This document shows positions 1 through 11,128 of a DNA stretch of 64,000 nucleotides, piece after piece. The position numbers and the translations under genes are program-made. The notes under the pieces are model-generated. The model did no database searches and was not told where the DNA came from. It worked only from the letters and a program-made list of their open reading frames with translations. Origin of the DNA: Dicyema japonicum (taxonomy: Eukaryota; Dicyemida; Rhombozoa; Dicyemidae); the NCBI GenBank assembly GCA_011109175.1, contig RDEW01000087.1, positions 62,001-126,000 of the forward strand. The letters run 5' to 3'. The first letter of the stretch is position 1. Every line of letters starts with the position of its first letter.

Positions 1-161
1 NNNNNNNNNNNNNNNNNNNNNNNNNNNNNNNNNNNNNNNNNNNNNNNNNNNNNNNNNNNNNNNNNNNNNNNNNNNNNNNNNNNNNNNNNNNNNNNNNNNN
101 NNNNNNNNNNNNNNNNNNNNNNNNNNNNNNNNNNNNNNNNNNNNNNNNNNNNNNNNNNNNN
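1..161. other. Assembly gap
   Basis: Unbroken run of N. The LINE fragment that follows begins abruptly at its edge, so that fragment's upstream part may lie inside the gap. Confidence 0.99.
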
Positions 162-905
162 AGAAATGGTTTCTCAGCGTAAATGTTAACAAAACTGAAA
201 TTACGGAAATCAAAAGAGAAGACGATAATACTCAAGAAAGATGGAGACGTACTAATAAGCTCGGTTCTCTACTAGTAGACGCTGAAGATGTACTGAGGAG
301 GAAAACACTGGCAAATGCGGCAATGGCTAAACTGAAGAAAGGATGGCTAAGGGCCAAAGGACTTTGAATTGACATCAGATGCAGGCTTTACAACGCTTTT
401 GTGTAACCGATCCTACAGTATAACGCTGGGACATGGGGAAGTTCCTTCAACGAACTATTGAAACTGGATTCGTTCCATAGAAGGCAACTAAGAAGCTTAC
501 TCGGAATGGAGTGGCCACGTAGAATATCAACCACTGGTATCTACAACAAGTGTATGTGTTCTTACATCAGCAAGGATGTGATAGAACTGGATTCGTTCCA
601 TAGAAGGCAACTAAGAAGCTTACTCGGAATGGAGTGGCCACGTAGAATATCAACCACTGGTATCTACAACAAGTGTATGTGTTCTTACATCAGCAAGGAT
701 GTGATAGATGCCCGGTGGAGGCTATTTGGGAATGTACTAAGAATGAACCCGGACGCACCGGCTAACAAAGCGATGGAAGATTACTTTGACAGAGGCGAAA
801 AACCCTTCCGCGGACGACCTAAATCGACACTTCCGACAGCCCTAAACAAAGACTTAAATCGTGTGAGAAAAAATTTAAAGACAGGAGACGACCTGACGAA
901 TTGAG
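162..905 (+). pseudogene. LINE-A reverse transcriptase, C-terminal fragment
   Basis: This is the C-terminal part of a non-LTR retrotransposon ORF. Reading starts in mid-domain with a KWFLSVNVNKTEI stretch, the region after the RT catalytic YADD, and ends with the RWRLFGNVLRM and RPKSTLP segments that recur in the other LINE-A copies at 6.5-7.0 kb and 40.8-41.2 kb. In-frame stops break the first part. An open frame of 148 codons from 458 exists only because a 123-bp (41-codon) segment is duplicated in frame. The family joins an APE-type endonuclease to an RT (see 28.3-30.0 kb). The copy is dead and its 5' part is missing into the gap. The family name LINE-A is mine; the clade (CR1/RTE-like) is a guess. 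Confidence 0.8.
463..708. repeat. 123-bp tandem duplication, two copies
   Basis: Units 463-585 and 586-708 are essentially identical. The unit is 41 codons, so the LINE-A frame is kept through the junction. Either a recent local duplication or an assembly join. Confidence 0.9.
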
Positions 906-1206
906 ATCACTCGCATTCGAGAGAGGAAAGACTAACTATAAATATTGTTTCTTTGAGTGTTGCACATGCGTGGCTATAATCATTTTGGCTTTCGTGAAAG
1001 TGCTTTAATAATAATAATAAATCAATAAAATGAAACCAACACAATTCCATCCCCTCTAATAAACAGCATGTTAATATCTTCGTTTGATCTATTAATACAA
1101 CAAGCATATTACACGTGACATTTATTTCAGTGATTTATTGTCAATTTCTACTGAGATTACCTTTTCCTGTACATTATAATTACACCATATTGAACTGTTG
1201 GTCGTA
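906..1206. other. No gene recognised; AT-rich spacer
   Basis: Simple AT-rich sequence with an AATAAT run near 1010-1025. Short open frames here have no recognisable features. Confidence 0.5.
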
Positions 1207-1830
1207 TGCCTGTAGTTTGCCTGATATTTCTCTGTTATATCTCATTTTTATTAGTATTCTCTCGTTTAAACTTAATTTTAATAAATCAAAAGGGTCTTCC
1301 ATATTTGATATTTGCTCTAGTTTAACAGATATTGTTATTTTTAAATTATTAATTTTAATTTAATTAATTTATTGAATTAAATTTTTGCATAATGGTTGAG
1401 GTTGGTGACGCATCTCAAATTGCACTAATGTCTTTTCACTATTTTCAAACTCTCTGTTCACGTCGTCGATCAAAAAGAGGTCACTCTGCCAGGATCTGAA
1501 ACGATACTGCAAGAGACAATAGTTAAAAAAGGACTTAACGCACAAATTGCTGACTACGACCTTATTTTGCTTCTTTGGACTGTCACTTCTACGGAATGGG
1601 CTTTGCGGTGGACATCAGACTCCGGGAATATACAAAAAGAATATAGAAAGTGAATGACAGAATTTGCGTAATTCAATTGGAAACTGGATTTAACTATATG
1701 CATAAATGTATATGCACCTATATCTCCAAAAGTATCTATAAACCTTACGGAACTTTATGACTTTTACAGTTTACTATCCACAATTCTTATGGAAATATCC
1801 TCGAGCTACCTACTTTACATATATCAAACA
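1207..1830 (+). pseudogene. LINE-A 5' region with endonuclease remnant
   Basis: This stretch is a close copy of 28,309-28,935. In the better copy it encodes the start of an APE-type endonuclease with a GFAVDIRLREYTKR segment and a NVYAPTSPKVSE segment, the typical ..NVYAP.. strand of LINE endonucleases. Here the same region carries stops and small indels. The first ~270 bp, before the coding part, is a shared AT-rich leader. It runs directly into unrelated repeat DNA at about 1830, so the element is truncated. Confidence 0.7.
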
Positions 1831-4029
1831 ACACTGTGTACGAAAGAATCAATTGCTACGCAATTTTGATTAATTCACAAAAATATGGTGGAGACTCTTT
1901 GGACTTGTATTTATAATAAAACTGGAAGCTTAGATTAACGCGACGAGAGATTACTTTTTTCTTCATTGACCATTCTATAGTTGATCTTTGACAATGACCC
2001 CTAAAGTCGCCAAGATATAGGATTCGTACATGAAGATCAACAATCGTAATAACTTTATTGACCCGTTACTGATGCCATACACAGCACATCTGATCTCATC
2101 AAAATTATTAATGTGAGGTAGTGTTTATTTTTTTATTTATTTAACACCCAAGACCACGGTAAAACCAAAACTAACTTTCACGTGATCCCGATGCGTTCCG
2201 ACAGAATCGTCGTTCTTTCCCGATGCTTCTCCCTCGTACCCACACAAGCTCGTACTGGGCGGCTGACTGTAATTGCAGGGCCACCTTCCCACATGCCGGA
2301 GTTTTGTTTAATAAGGGCCTCTAGAGTAGTCGATCCGGTTCTGTGTCTCCCACAAGATTACCGCTCCGTCATTCTGAAATCCTTCTTTTAAACGTCCTCG
2401 ATTTTCTTAGTGTTCGTCCATGATAATGAAGGTCTGCACGTCGCACACGCGTACGAGAAGCATGGTTCGATGTATTGTTTGTAAATGTTCATCAAGACCG
2501 GGTGGGTATTTGTCTTCCATATTCCAGAAAAACATTTTAATACATTGATCCTCTTCTCGTACTTCAGAACAATGTTTGACATGTGGTGACAAACATAAGT
2601 GCGTATCCAATGTCACCCCCAGGATCTTCTGACATTTGCTGAGGGGGATTTCAACGTTGTCCAATTTTAACTTGACAGTCATCTTCCCCAACCTTTTGTC
2701 CAACTAACATAGACGTGACCGACTTTCTGGAATTTATCGTGAGTTGAGTCTGTCCAGGTAAATTTGTAATCTTTCTGTAGCATTTTGGATATCTCGATCA
2801 CGCGAGGCCAAAACAATGTCGTCCGCATGAGAGTAGAACATCGTTATTTGATTTCGGTGTCGGGAAGTCGGCCAGCTATAAATTAAATAAGGTGGGGGAT
2901 AAAGGAGATCTTTGGGGGACACCATTTGGGAAAAGACGCGAGACTGATTTCAGTCCGCATACACGTCCTTTTCGTCCACTTAAGAATTTTGTTATCCAAA
3001 GTTTAAGCTTCCCATAGATCTTGGACTGGAAAATTTTCTTTAATAATATTTTTCTCAAAATAGAATAAAAAGCCTTGTTAATATCAATGGAACATAAGAT
3101 TGTTTTCAAATGCCTGGTTTGTTTGAAAATCCATCTCTAATAAAGTTAGTTAATTTCTGTAGATACGTTGATGTAGAACAATCTCTCTTGAATCCGTGTT
3201 GAATACTCAAAACCCCTTTATCCAATCCTCCAAGATACGGTCTTATTTGAAATATAATAGCGTTCCATGGCTATGTTTAATGAGAAAATCCATTCCAATT
3301 TCGAGTTTGACTTCAGTATTTCCCGGTTGGCATACAGCCATATTTCTTGAAATCGTAGTGAGTCAGACCGTCTTCTATCTCTGACAGTTCAAGTGGAAAG
3401 ATTATAGCTTATCTGTTTTTTTCTTTTCGGACATTGTATTGAAATGTATCCTTAATGATAAATCATCAGGCTGAATATATTGCGTCGTACTTCGAGTACA
3501 TATTAACTGTCCGCGGAGAAATATCTAAATACCTGTGGATATGCCACCCAACTTGATATAACTATCACACCTGGCGAAATCTCAAATGCAATTGTCAAAC
3601 TTAAGAATGGTCTCTCTCCTGGACCGGATGGAATCAATTCAGAAATTCTCAAATACGGACCACCAACACTAGTAGACAGATAGGCAGAACTACTCAACTC
3701 TATGTTTATAAAAAATAGAATACTCGGTCTTGGATCCGGACTATTAATTTTAATACAAAAACCAAACAAGCATGCTGGACCTGTTGAAAATCGGCGTACA
3801 ATAATATTGCTAAACACCTTAAGGAAACTTCTGTCATTAATTACGCTGAATCGAAAAAAAGAACAAATGGAAAACTATATATCCCCTAGTCTCAGTGGAT
3901 TCAGGACTGGAAGATCCACTGCGGATGTAGTATGGAGCTAACACGAAGCTCAAAGTACGGGTCTGTAAGACGTTATCGAGTTAATTTACGTTCAATGTTG
4001 GTACTCCCTATGGAGATTCCCTCTCGCCC
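1827..4029. repeat. 2.2-kb segment duplicated at 34,052-36,296
   Basis: The same order of sequence, including two LINE fragments on opposite strands, occurs again at 34,052-36,296 with only scattered substitutions and small indels. The shared block starts near the CAAACAA.ACTGT motif at 1827 and ends within LINE-A at about 4029, where the second copy is cut by a membrane-family gene. Because it spans two different elements and their junction, it is a segmental copy and not two independent insertions. Confidence 0.85.
2110..3420 (-). pseudogene. LINE-B reverse transcriptase, broken
   Basis: Minus-strand non-LTR reverse transcriptase of Jockey-like character. RT motif A-like DINKAFYSILRK lies near 3,070, motif B-like NGVPQRSPLSPTLFNL near 2,900, and the catalytic region HADDIVLAS near 2,820 (A-D-D kept, first Tyr replaced). 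The downstream KCQKILGVTLDTHLCLSPHV segment lies near 2,620, and a C-terminal region with YIEPCFSYACA near 2,450. The frame changes several times. The 3' end, near 2,110-2,150, carries a TAAATAAATAAA-type tail that marks target-primed insertion. Its sister copy is at 34.3-35.7 kb. It sits tail-outward beside an oppositely oriented LINE-A. Confidence 0.85.
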
Positions 4030-4255
4030 CTGCTTTTTGTCATATATCTGGAGTCGGTACTACGAGATCTACGGAAGTTATATGATGGCAACTTCGTCGA
4101 AATTGCACATAACGACGACGTCGACTTTGTGTCAGAAGACAAATCGGCCCTACTTCGACTCCTCGAGGTGGCAACTGCTGAGCTGAACCGATGGTTTTTT
4201 GGAATGAACACCGCCAAAACTGAAATTGTGAAAATCAGAAGAATAAAAAGCAGTA
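3503..4255 (+). pseudogene. LINE-A reverse transcriptase, N-terminal half with deletion
   Basis: Plus-strand RT fragment. It opens with LKNGLSPGPDGINSEILKYG, followed by an ILIQKPNK segment, IILLNTLRKLLSLI and SGFRTGRSTADVV, which are the fingers motifs of this LINE family. The DxxxAFD strand is lost. Reading resumes at GTPYGDSLSPLLFVIYLE (motif B) and NDDVDFVSEDKSALLRLL (motif C, with YADD changed to HNDD). The missing middle and the altered catalytic tetrad show the copy is inactive. Its first part is antisense to nothing coding. Confidence 0.82.
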
Positions 4256-4313
4256 TTTTCTCTTTTTCTTTAACATTGACTTTCATCTGTATAGAGTTTC
4301 CTCTTATAGACCA

Positions 4314-5058
4314 TTATTGCACTCCTCTAACTCCACCTTTGCCCTTCAACTCTTTGAGGTCCGATTTGAAAACAGGGAGTTTACTAATTAGCCCCTTTAC
4401 TATTGCCGGTGTTTTTCCTCTAACCCCTCTCGCCACACTACTTATGTGCCCCTCCAGTGCTTCCAGGTCTGTCTGTCCGTAAGCATTTTTTGCACAGATC
4501 TGCTCTCTCCATTTATTTGGTGGTTTGGGCTTGTCCGTCAATTCCTCATTGGTTATCTGTGCTGCATACAGTACTCGGAGATGTCAAACAATGACCCTAC
4601 TGGCTTAGCCTCCACCGCATAAGCCACAGCCATATTGATGTAGTTTAACACATCACCGTTAACATTACAATGGGGAATCTTGCGGATAAATCTACGGTCC
4701 TTATGTGGAAGATCTGCCACTGCAGCGAGATTCCGCGCGAAGATCTCATAAACATGTTTACGCTGCAACGTATCAAGCTCTGGTGCTCGTGGTCTCTTTA
4801 ACAGTTGTGGTCACCTTTTCCCCGGCCCTTTAGACCAGTACCCTCTTTGCCTTCAGCCATCTACTTGAGTTTACTCACAGATATAGCAGTACTGAATCTT
4901 CCACTGCAGAGCTCCACCAAGTATGGCCAACTATTCCATGGCATTCGAGATAGCCTGCTACGTACCTGCAGGACTACCTGCCTCGCGCATTCTTTTGGGT
5001 CAGCTGCCACAACGCTCTCAGATATGGCAAGAATTATATTCATACGATCAGGTAACAC
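4314..5058 (-). pseudogene. Unassigned LINE-like ORF remnant
   Basis: Three successive minus-strand open segments (5058-4861, 4768-4553, 4541-4314) in different frames read like one decayed protein. They include RKHVYEIFARNLAAVADL, a basic stretch, and KWREQICAKNAYGQTDLEAL. The Lys/Arg-rich style and lack of introns suggest the region just upstream of an RT domain in a non-LTR element, but no diagnostic motif is present. It could equally be a decayed host gene. No partner domain is visible next to it. Confidence 0.35.
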
Positions 5059-5146
5059 AAGTGACCCTTCTCCTATATCCTTTCAACATTTTTACCAACT
5101 CGAGAGAGTTGTAACGCCCCCGAATCGAAAGCAGGTTGAATTTTTT

Positions 5147-5703
5147 TGTATGCCATAAAAGAACTTCAAAAAGAGTTAAACCGATAACTTGGAGATTTAA
5201 AAACACTGCATTTTTAACTGCCAATATAATAGTAACATATATGAGGGATAATCTAGTTTGTATTTTTCTTTAATATTAGACTATGAAATTTATTTTTTAA
5301 TAAGGAAAATTCTTATTTACAAAGATATCGTGAATATGGCGAAATTATTCTAGAATTAAAAGCGATAAATATTAATATACTTGTACTGTTAATATTTGTC
5401 CCAGCGTCTAATGACAAAATTTACCTTGACAGGATATTACTTTATATTAGTTATCATAATAATTCATTCTTAGATCGTTTTGGTGATATGATGATATTTG
5501 AAAAACAATTGATTGATAAACATTCTTTTTATTATTGTCAAATTATTTTTAAAAAGTTTACTTCTCATATTTTTCTCGATATTTCTTGTTTAAGAATTAA
5601 AATATTCAATAGTGAAGAAAATATTAGATTTTTCCTCATTGGTTATTTATTTATATATTTTAGGGTCATTTTGCATAAATTTCACTAGTGAAACAACATT
5701 TTT
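5147..5703 (+). pseudogene. Membrane-protein family copy 1, truncated at both ends
   Basis: Copy of the repeated membrane-protein family described at 7,366-8,370. It starts inside exon 1 (the PITWRFKNTAFLTANIIVTY region), keeps intron 1 (24-nt size class), most of exon 2 (FYYCQIIFKKFTSHIFLDIS) and the start of exon 3 (SFCINFTSETT). It then stops, so the stalk and transmembrane helix are missing. Exon 2 carries frame changes. A repeat shared with 21.9 kb and 39.2 kb follows directly. Confidence 0.75.
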
Positions 5704-5734
5704 TTCATATATTTTTAAAAATGCTTTACCCATA

Positions 5735-6376
5735 GTTTTAATAATGCAGAAAATAGAAACCTGTCAATAAATGAAGACTGCTAATACATTAAAAAAAAAC
5801 AAATTATAAGATGTAAATTAAATGAAATGAACAAAAACTAAAAAATAATTATAATAAATATGTACTATTTTAGGACAATTTCATCTTTGAAATACGACAA
5901 ATAAAACATTGTTCTATTTTTTGTCCTAAATAGGACAATTTCGCCCAACTAATTAAACTTCCTCATCATTCAGCAGGTTTCAAATTTCATTTATTTTAAT
6001 TACAATTTTTTGGCTGTTTGTCGTTACCTCAAATGAGGATAGAATATGATTGGTTAAATATAATAGATTTAAAAGGAGTATTAAAAATATAATTAATCTA
6101 AGTTTTACTTTATGGAATATGTCTAATTATAATAATTTATATCCACATGCTTATTATTATTAAGCACTCTTACCCTCACATTGTAATGACAAAACATGTT
6201 CATATCGAAGAACTAGTTATCTTATTCCACGTTCATCTGTCATATGCAATCTCTCATTGTCTATCACATCCTCTCAGTATCTCAGGCTTTTCCCGATCAT
6301 TGAAGGTAACCGTCAAAGGCTATTTGGAGGGTAATGCTCGGTCGATCATAAAATCGTGGTACTTCAGGCGAAGTAA
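5735..6376. repeat. Dispersed repeat R1, copy 1
   Basis: About 0.6 kb of non-coding AT-rich sequence that recurs at 21,895-22,335 and 39,165-39,800. It contains two GGACAATTTC segments and a conserved stretch around TTCGTCGTTACCT. No TIR, tail or ORF is evident. In two of the three places it lies beside membrane-family sequence, so it may be part of that family's flanking neighbourhood. Confidence 0.75.
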
Positions 6377-6414
6377 TTAATGGTTGTCTGTATGTTATTA
6401 TAATTTTATATTAA

Positions 6415-6500
6415 TATTAGAAAATGAAGTTTATGTATAATAAGGAAAATTAATATTACTGTCATTGTGTTATGTATAGGTTATTGACTAACACTAATTA
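6415..6500 (+). pseudogene. Membrane-family internal-deletion derivative, copy A
   Basis: A short fragment joins the exon 2 start (ATGAAGTTTATG..AATAAGGAAAATT) straight to the tail-coding end (GTCATTGTGTTATG). The same join is found at 22,440-22,560, so both descend from one deletion event. Confidence 0.65.
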
Positions 6501-7010
6501 AGCAAAAACTGACATTGTGGAAATCAAAAGAATGAAAAGCAGATCGAGTGAAACATGGCGAAAACCAAACTTGGCTCTTTACTTGGAGACAGTCAAGATT
6601 TTGCCAGATGAAAAGCCTTCGCTTGGGTAACAATAAACAAGTTGAAGAAAGAGTGGATTGGCAAACGACGATCCTTATCATCACTTCGCTTGAGACTGTA
6701 TGAAGTCTTTGTCAAGCCGATTCTAATTTACAATTCATCGACCTGGGGAACGTCCAAAACCGAATAACTTGGACTAGACACTTACCATCGAAGACAACTT
6801 AGATCCCTACTGGACTAAACTGGCCAGCAAGATTGAATAAAAGTAATCGCTGTACAAGAAATGTTGCACGGGTCCACTGTGTCTCGAAATTTCTGATATG
6901 CGCTGGAGGCTATTTGGACATATCTTGCGTATAAACTTAAGTTCTCCAGCAAACATTGCAATGGAGGATTACTTCATGTGACAGGACCGTGTTTTCAGGA
7001 AATTATAACT
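6500..7010 (+). pseudogene. LINE-A C-terminal fragment
   Basis: Decayed C-terminal part of LINE-A. Recognisable pieces are LTLWKSKE / DIVEIKRMKSRSSETWR near 6,510-6,560 and LYKKCCTGPLCLEISDMR followed by WRLFGHILRINLSSPANIA near 6,850-6,970, matching the C-terminal segment at 40.9-41.1 kb. Several stops and frame changes are present. The element is truncated on both sides and joins a membrane-family fragment at its 5' end. Confidence 0.75.
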
Positions 7011-7019
7011 ATTATAATT

Positions 7020-7365
7020 TTACCTTTTGCTTATAATAATAATGCTAAAGCATTTTAATTTAATCACAAATTTTTAAATAAATGGATTGCCGCATTTCCA
7101 ATGAGTTTCTTTGCATAATATCGTTGATTTCCATGAAGACTTTTTATATCTCACTAGTTTTCTTCAAGAATGTTACTCATTCTTGTATTTAATTTACTAC
7201 AATAAAGTGATTAATTACAAAAAATAATAAATTTTAGAAAATTTTAATTAAATTAAATTTTAATAATATTTATTAAATTATGTATTTATATAAATTATTT
7301 ATCATTCATAAAATATATAAAAATAAATATAAATCCCATTGATGAACTTTATAATCACAAGTTTG
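7020..7365. other. AT-rich stretch, nothing recognised
   Basis: Strongly AT-rich (long A/T runs from 7,200 to 7,330). No ORF, RNA gene or repeat copy was found. Confidence 0.5.
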
Positions 7366-8370
7366 TTATATTAAATTTTTAGCAATTGTGCTGTCCTTAA
7401 GTATTATAGCAGTTGTTAACACTTTTACTATTAAAATATCAAATGCGACCGTTCCAACGTGGAAAATAATTATACATGACAAGTTATCCCTGTTATTTTC
7501 CGGAATCATTAACTTGAGACTTTTAATTTCAGTTCTAGTAATATTTGGAGTTATCACTTGAGTTGACACAGTTTTAATTTTAGTTTTAGTAATATCTGGA
7601 AAAACTGTTGTTTCACTAGTGATTTAATTTCAGTTATAATAATATTTGGAGTTATCACTTGAGTTGACACAGTTTTAATTTTAGTTCTAGTAATATCTGG
7701 AAAAACTGTTGTTTCACTAGTGAAATTTATGCAAAATGAACCTAAAATATATAAATAAAGAACCAATTGGGTAAAATCTAATATTTTTTTCACTATTGAA
7801 TATTTTAATTCTTAAACAAGAAATATTGAGAAAAATATGAGAAGTAAACTTTTTAAAAATAAGTTGACAATAATAAAAAGAATGTTTATCAATCAATTGT
7901 TTATCAATTATCATCATATCATCAAAACGATCTAAGAATGAATTATTATGATAACCAATATAAAGTAATATCCTGTCAAAGTAAATTTGGTCATTAGACG
8001 CTGGGACAAATATTAACTGTACAAATATATTAATATCTTTCGCTACTAATTCTACAACAATATCGCCATTTTCTCGAAATCTTTGTAAAAACGAATTTTC
8101 CTTATTAAAAATAAATTTCATAGTCTAATATAAAAGAAAAATACAAACTAGATTATCCCTCATATATGTTACTATAATATTGGCAGTTAGAAATGCAGTG
8201 TTTTTATATCTCCAAGTTATCGGTTTAACTCTTTTTGAAGTTGTATGAGGGCATACATATCCATAATAGTTTGAATGCTCATGGTCGAAATTAGTATAAA
8301 CCATTTGATCTAGAATTACAGGAGTTATTAAAATAATAAATAATTCATATGCACATATAAATAGGGTCAT
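7366..8370 (-). pseudogene. Membrane-protein family copy 2, fullest copy
   Basis: Best copy of an unidentified family of predicted type I membrane proteins. Exon 1 (8,149-8,370) starts with ATG and a hydrophobic leader (ELFIILITPVILDQMVY), followed by a Cys (VCPHTTSKR) and NTAFLTANIIVTYMRDNL. Intron 1 is 8,125-8,148 (24 nt). Exon 2 (7,764-8,124) encodes most of the ectodomain, with FYYCQLIFKKFTSHIFLNIS near its end. Intron 2 is 7,742-7,763 (22 nt, phase 1). Exon 3 encodes SFCINFTSETTVFPDITRTK and a Thr/Ser-rich repeated stalk. A 101-bp duplication inside the stalk shifts the frame and brings a stop at about 7,554, so this copy would lack a membrane anchor. Both introns begin GT and end AG. 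Layout resembles LAMP-type luminal proteins, weakly. Function unknown. Confidence 0.7.
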
Positions 8371-8705
8371 TTATAGGTCATTATTTATTTAAATTATTTT
8401 ATAATTATTAAATTATTTTTAATTAAATCAAATTTATTAATAATATCTCAAATGATTGATTAATATGTCTGAATTTAGAGACACTTTATTAAACCAACCT
8501 AAAAAGTTACTATTTGAAATTAACAACCATCCTCGTCTATTGTTTAATTGACCCTTCTTCCTATCTACATGCTCTGTCTTTTATACTCCAATGTAATTCT
8601 TTCTAGTGTTCTTTTTAAAAAGTGAAGTGTAGGTATTCTCGGAGATTACATCTTGATTTTGATCTTGTTGTTTTTCTAAAACAAATTGCACCTTAGAGTA
8701 ACAAT
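8371..8705 (-). other. Shared 5' flank of membrane-family gene
   Basis: About 330 bp upstream of copy 2 match 20,400-20,753 upstream of copy 3, including the segments around TTTGGTTGGTTTAATA and TTCAGACATATTAAT. The homology continues into an exon-like piece of an upstream gene. Promoter elements probably lie here, but no specific motif can be called. Confidence 0.6.
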
Positions 8706-8799
8706 TTACTCGCAATTAAAGAAGTCTTACAAAATTACACTGTCCATATACGAATGTTATCAGTAAATTGCTGATTTGTCTCAGGCATAATAACGGACT

Positions 8800-9435
8800 T
8801 TTTTTAAAGACCAAAGGTTTCCCCTCTTCGAATGGGAAAATTGTGATCCCGTCGGGACGTTTTCCGTCTCCTCTGTCAACACCAACAGGTTCTAGTATGG
8901 CTGGGTATCCCGAGACTCCAGGGCTCGCTTGACAATTCCGTTGATCGCCTTGTGTCTTGGGAATCGTCCTGAACTCCTTCGACAAGAGAGGGCATGGAGT
9001 CCATAACAATCGACGGTTGCGCCACATCGGCATTTGTTGGTCCGGCAAATCTCCAGTCCAAGTCTGGTGGAGATGCCGATGCGGACAGTATTGTCGTCAA
9101 GATGGGTCCCGACACTGCCAACTGGGAGTGCATTGATCCATGCGCCACTCGATTCGCATCTTCCAGTGACTAGACATGCACGTCTGTGTTGGTTTGATTG
9201 GTTCAGACGTCTCTCATATTTATCCTCGCAGATGGTCCTGTAACGATCTTTTTGCTCAGGCATCATCCCTTCAAATGCTCCATCTCTGTGATTTCAGATG
9301 ATTCTTTTTGGAGTTAAAGAATCATCCTGACCAGCAGTCGGCTGGAGCCCAAAGAGGATAGATAAGCAGGGCAAGCCAGATCTTTCGTTGAAGGGATTCC
9401 CAGTCCGCCCAGACTAACGGGTAGGGTCGCTTGGT
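8800..9435 (-). pseudogene. LINE-D C-terminal half with Cys/His and endonuclease-like region
   Basis: Minus-strand C-terminal part of a non-LTR element. It begins with QATLPVSLGGLGIPSTKDLA, runs through a NDNTVRIGISTRLGLEIC-like segment, a Cys-His cluster (CRCGATVDCYGLHALSC, then R-RH) and LEPVGVDRGDGKRPDGITIF. The cluster plus RPDG...GKPLVF is typical of the C-terminal zinc-knuckle and PD-(D/E)XK-type endonuclease region of some LINEs. It ends abruptly at about 8,800 within the endonuclease core. Its RT half lies next to it on the opposite strand. Confidence 0.8.
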
Positions 9436-10290
9436 AGACATTCCTCACGTAATCGTCAAAATTGACATTAAAAATGCCTTCAACTCGATACGACGTGATA
9501 CAATTCTGGAGGATTGCTTCATATACTACCCATCAGTGTACAGCTATATTCATAGTTCGTACGGAAAACCATCCAGTCTGGTACATGGCCTATATTACAT
9601 TCCATCGTCTTCTGGAGTCCAACAAGGAGACCCACTGGGGCCCGGCTTGTTCAGCCTGGGAATTGCCCGTATCACAGGATACTGCTCCACTCCTCTGAGA
9701 GTATGGTATTTGGATGATTGCACCATGGGCGGCCATCCGAAGGATGTACTAGATTGTTTAAAAAGTCTGATAGTACAATTGGAATCCCTATGCCTAACTC
9801 TAAACACCAATAAGTGAAGTAACCAATTTTGGATTTCCACAGTCTGAATGGGATTTGATCCTTGGTATGTTCAGAGAGATCATTCCGAAAGCCACAGAAA
9901 CCAAATCAGAAGAACTGGAAATACTTGGATGCCCTCTTACTGATGCTGGAATCAGTAACACTCTAAGAACAAAAGAACATCAACTAAAAACAACATTCAG
10001 ACGTCTGGAGATGCTGGACTCACACACCTCCCTATTCCTCCTGAGAAACGCCTTATCAGCACAGAAACCGAACTACGTTCTTCGGGGGGCACCCTGCTAC
10101 TTGAAAATGCAACAGCTCGATGCTATCGATTCCCTCTTCCGGAGTACTATTGAACGTATCACAAATGTGAAATTTGACGACCAAGGGTGGGACCAAGCGA
10201 CCCTACCCGTTAGTCTGGGAGGACTTTTTGTTCTGCGGGCCAAATCAATAATTGAATTGGTTCGCGGGCCACAAATTTTTTTAAAGAAAA
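9436..10290 (+). pseudogene. LINE-D reverse transcriptase half, inverted
   Basis: Plus-strand RT half of the same LINE-D type. Motif A is VKIDIKNAFNSIRRDTIL, motif B is SSGVQQGDPLGPGLFSL, and motif C is WYLDDCTMGG (Y-L-D-D). The thumb region follows, with EELEILGCPLTDAGI and LRNALSAQKPNYVLRGAPCY. It ends shortly after QATLPVSLGG, exactly where the minus-strand half begins in element coordinates. One stop near 9,816 and a frame change split it. All three catalytic motifs are intact, but the split makes it non-functional. Confidence 0.85.
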
Positions 10291-10299
10291 TTAAACTTT

Positions 10300-10560
10300 A
10301 TTAACTAAATTAATGTGAGCATTGAATCTGCTTTTCTTTACTATTCTTTAAAAAAAACACTCAGATTTGATGACGACGTACGTAAGAGTTGCATAAGATG
10401 TTCATCAGTTAATTGGTTGCGAAATTTAGTTTTATCCATGTGATCTGCTGAAACAGAGCTTCACAAACATACGTTGATCCAAAAACAGATGCATTTTCAT
10501 ACGCATTCATAACCAAATTTGAATATTTTAAATTTAAAATTCTACTCCAAAATTTTAATA
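10300..10560. other. No gene recognised
   Basis: AT-rich spacer with no matching repeat elsewhere in the window and no long ORF. Confidence 0.4.
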
Positions 10561-11070
10561 GTTGACATTCTTAAATATTGCGATGAGGTCTATACCCGAC
10601 TTTAACACGTTTTTCAGAAATCACAAAAAATATTAATGATATTAATTGTGACCGTTGAGAAAATGTTTAGGCTGAGTAAAATCCGCAAAAATCGATTTTG
10701 CCATTGCAACGCTCTACTCACAGTACTTCGAACCATGCATTTCATATGCGTGTGCTTTATGGGGACCACTGGCCTCTTATACGAACATCCAGAAAATCTC
10801 CGCAACCCAGACAGGGCCTTCAAACTAACCGAGAGATAGTATACAGGGAATATATTAGACAATAGGGGAATCCTATCCGTTCAAAAAAAGACGGTAATTG
10901 GCTATACAAAAGTCTCCCATTTGTTATGGACCAAATGTGGTGTTTCTTTGAAGCTTATTTATTTAGAAGACAGTCTCCGTCGATGGAATTTCCACTTTGT
11001 TTAGACTTTGCACCCCCTTGATGAACTAGCCCCAGTACTTTTAGAAAAACACTCTCAACGAGTATAATAC
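10560..11070 (+). pseudogene. LINE-B-like C-terminal fragment
   Basis: Decayed RT C-terminal region. In one frame it reads YFEPCISYACALWGPLASYT followed by NIQKISATQ, corresponding to YIEPSFSYACASWRPSLSWT in the LINE-B copy at 34.7 kb. Several stops follow, for instance just after position 10,830. No 3' tail is visible. Confidence 0.6.
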
Positions 11071-11128
11071 TTCTCACACGACTATTATAATATTATTTTC
11101 ACTTCTTCTAACCACCCCTTTGTCCTCC

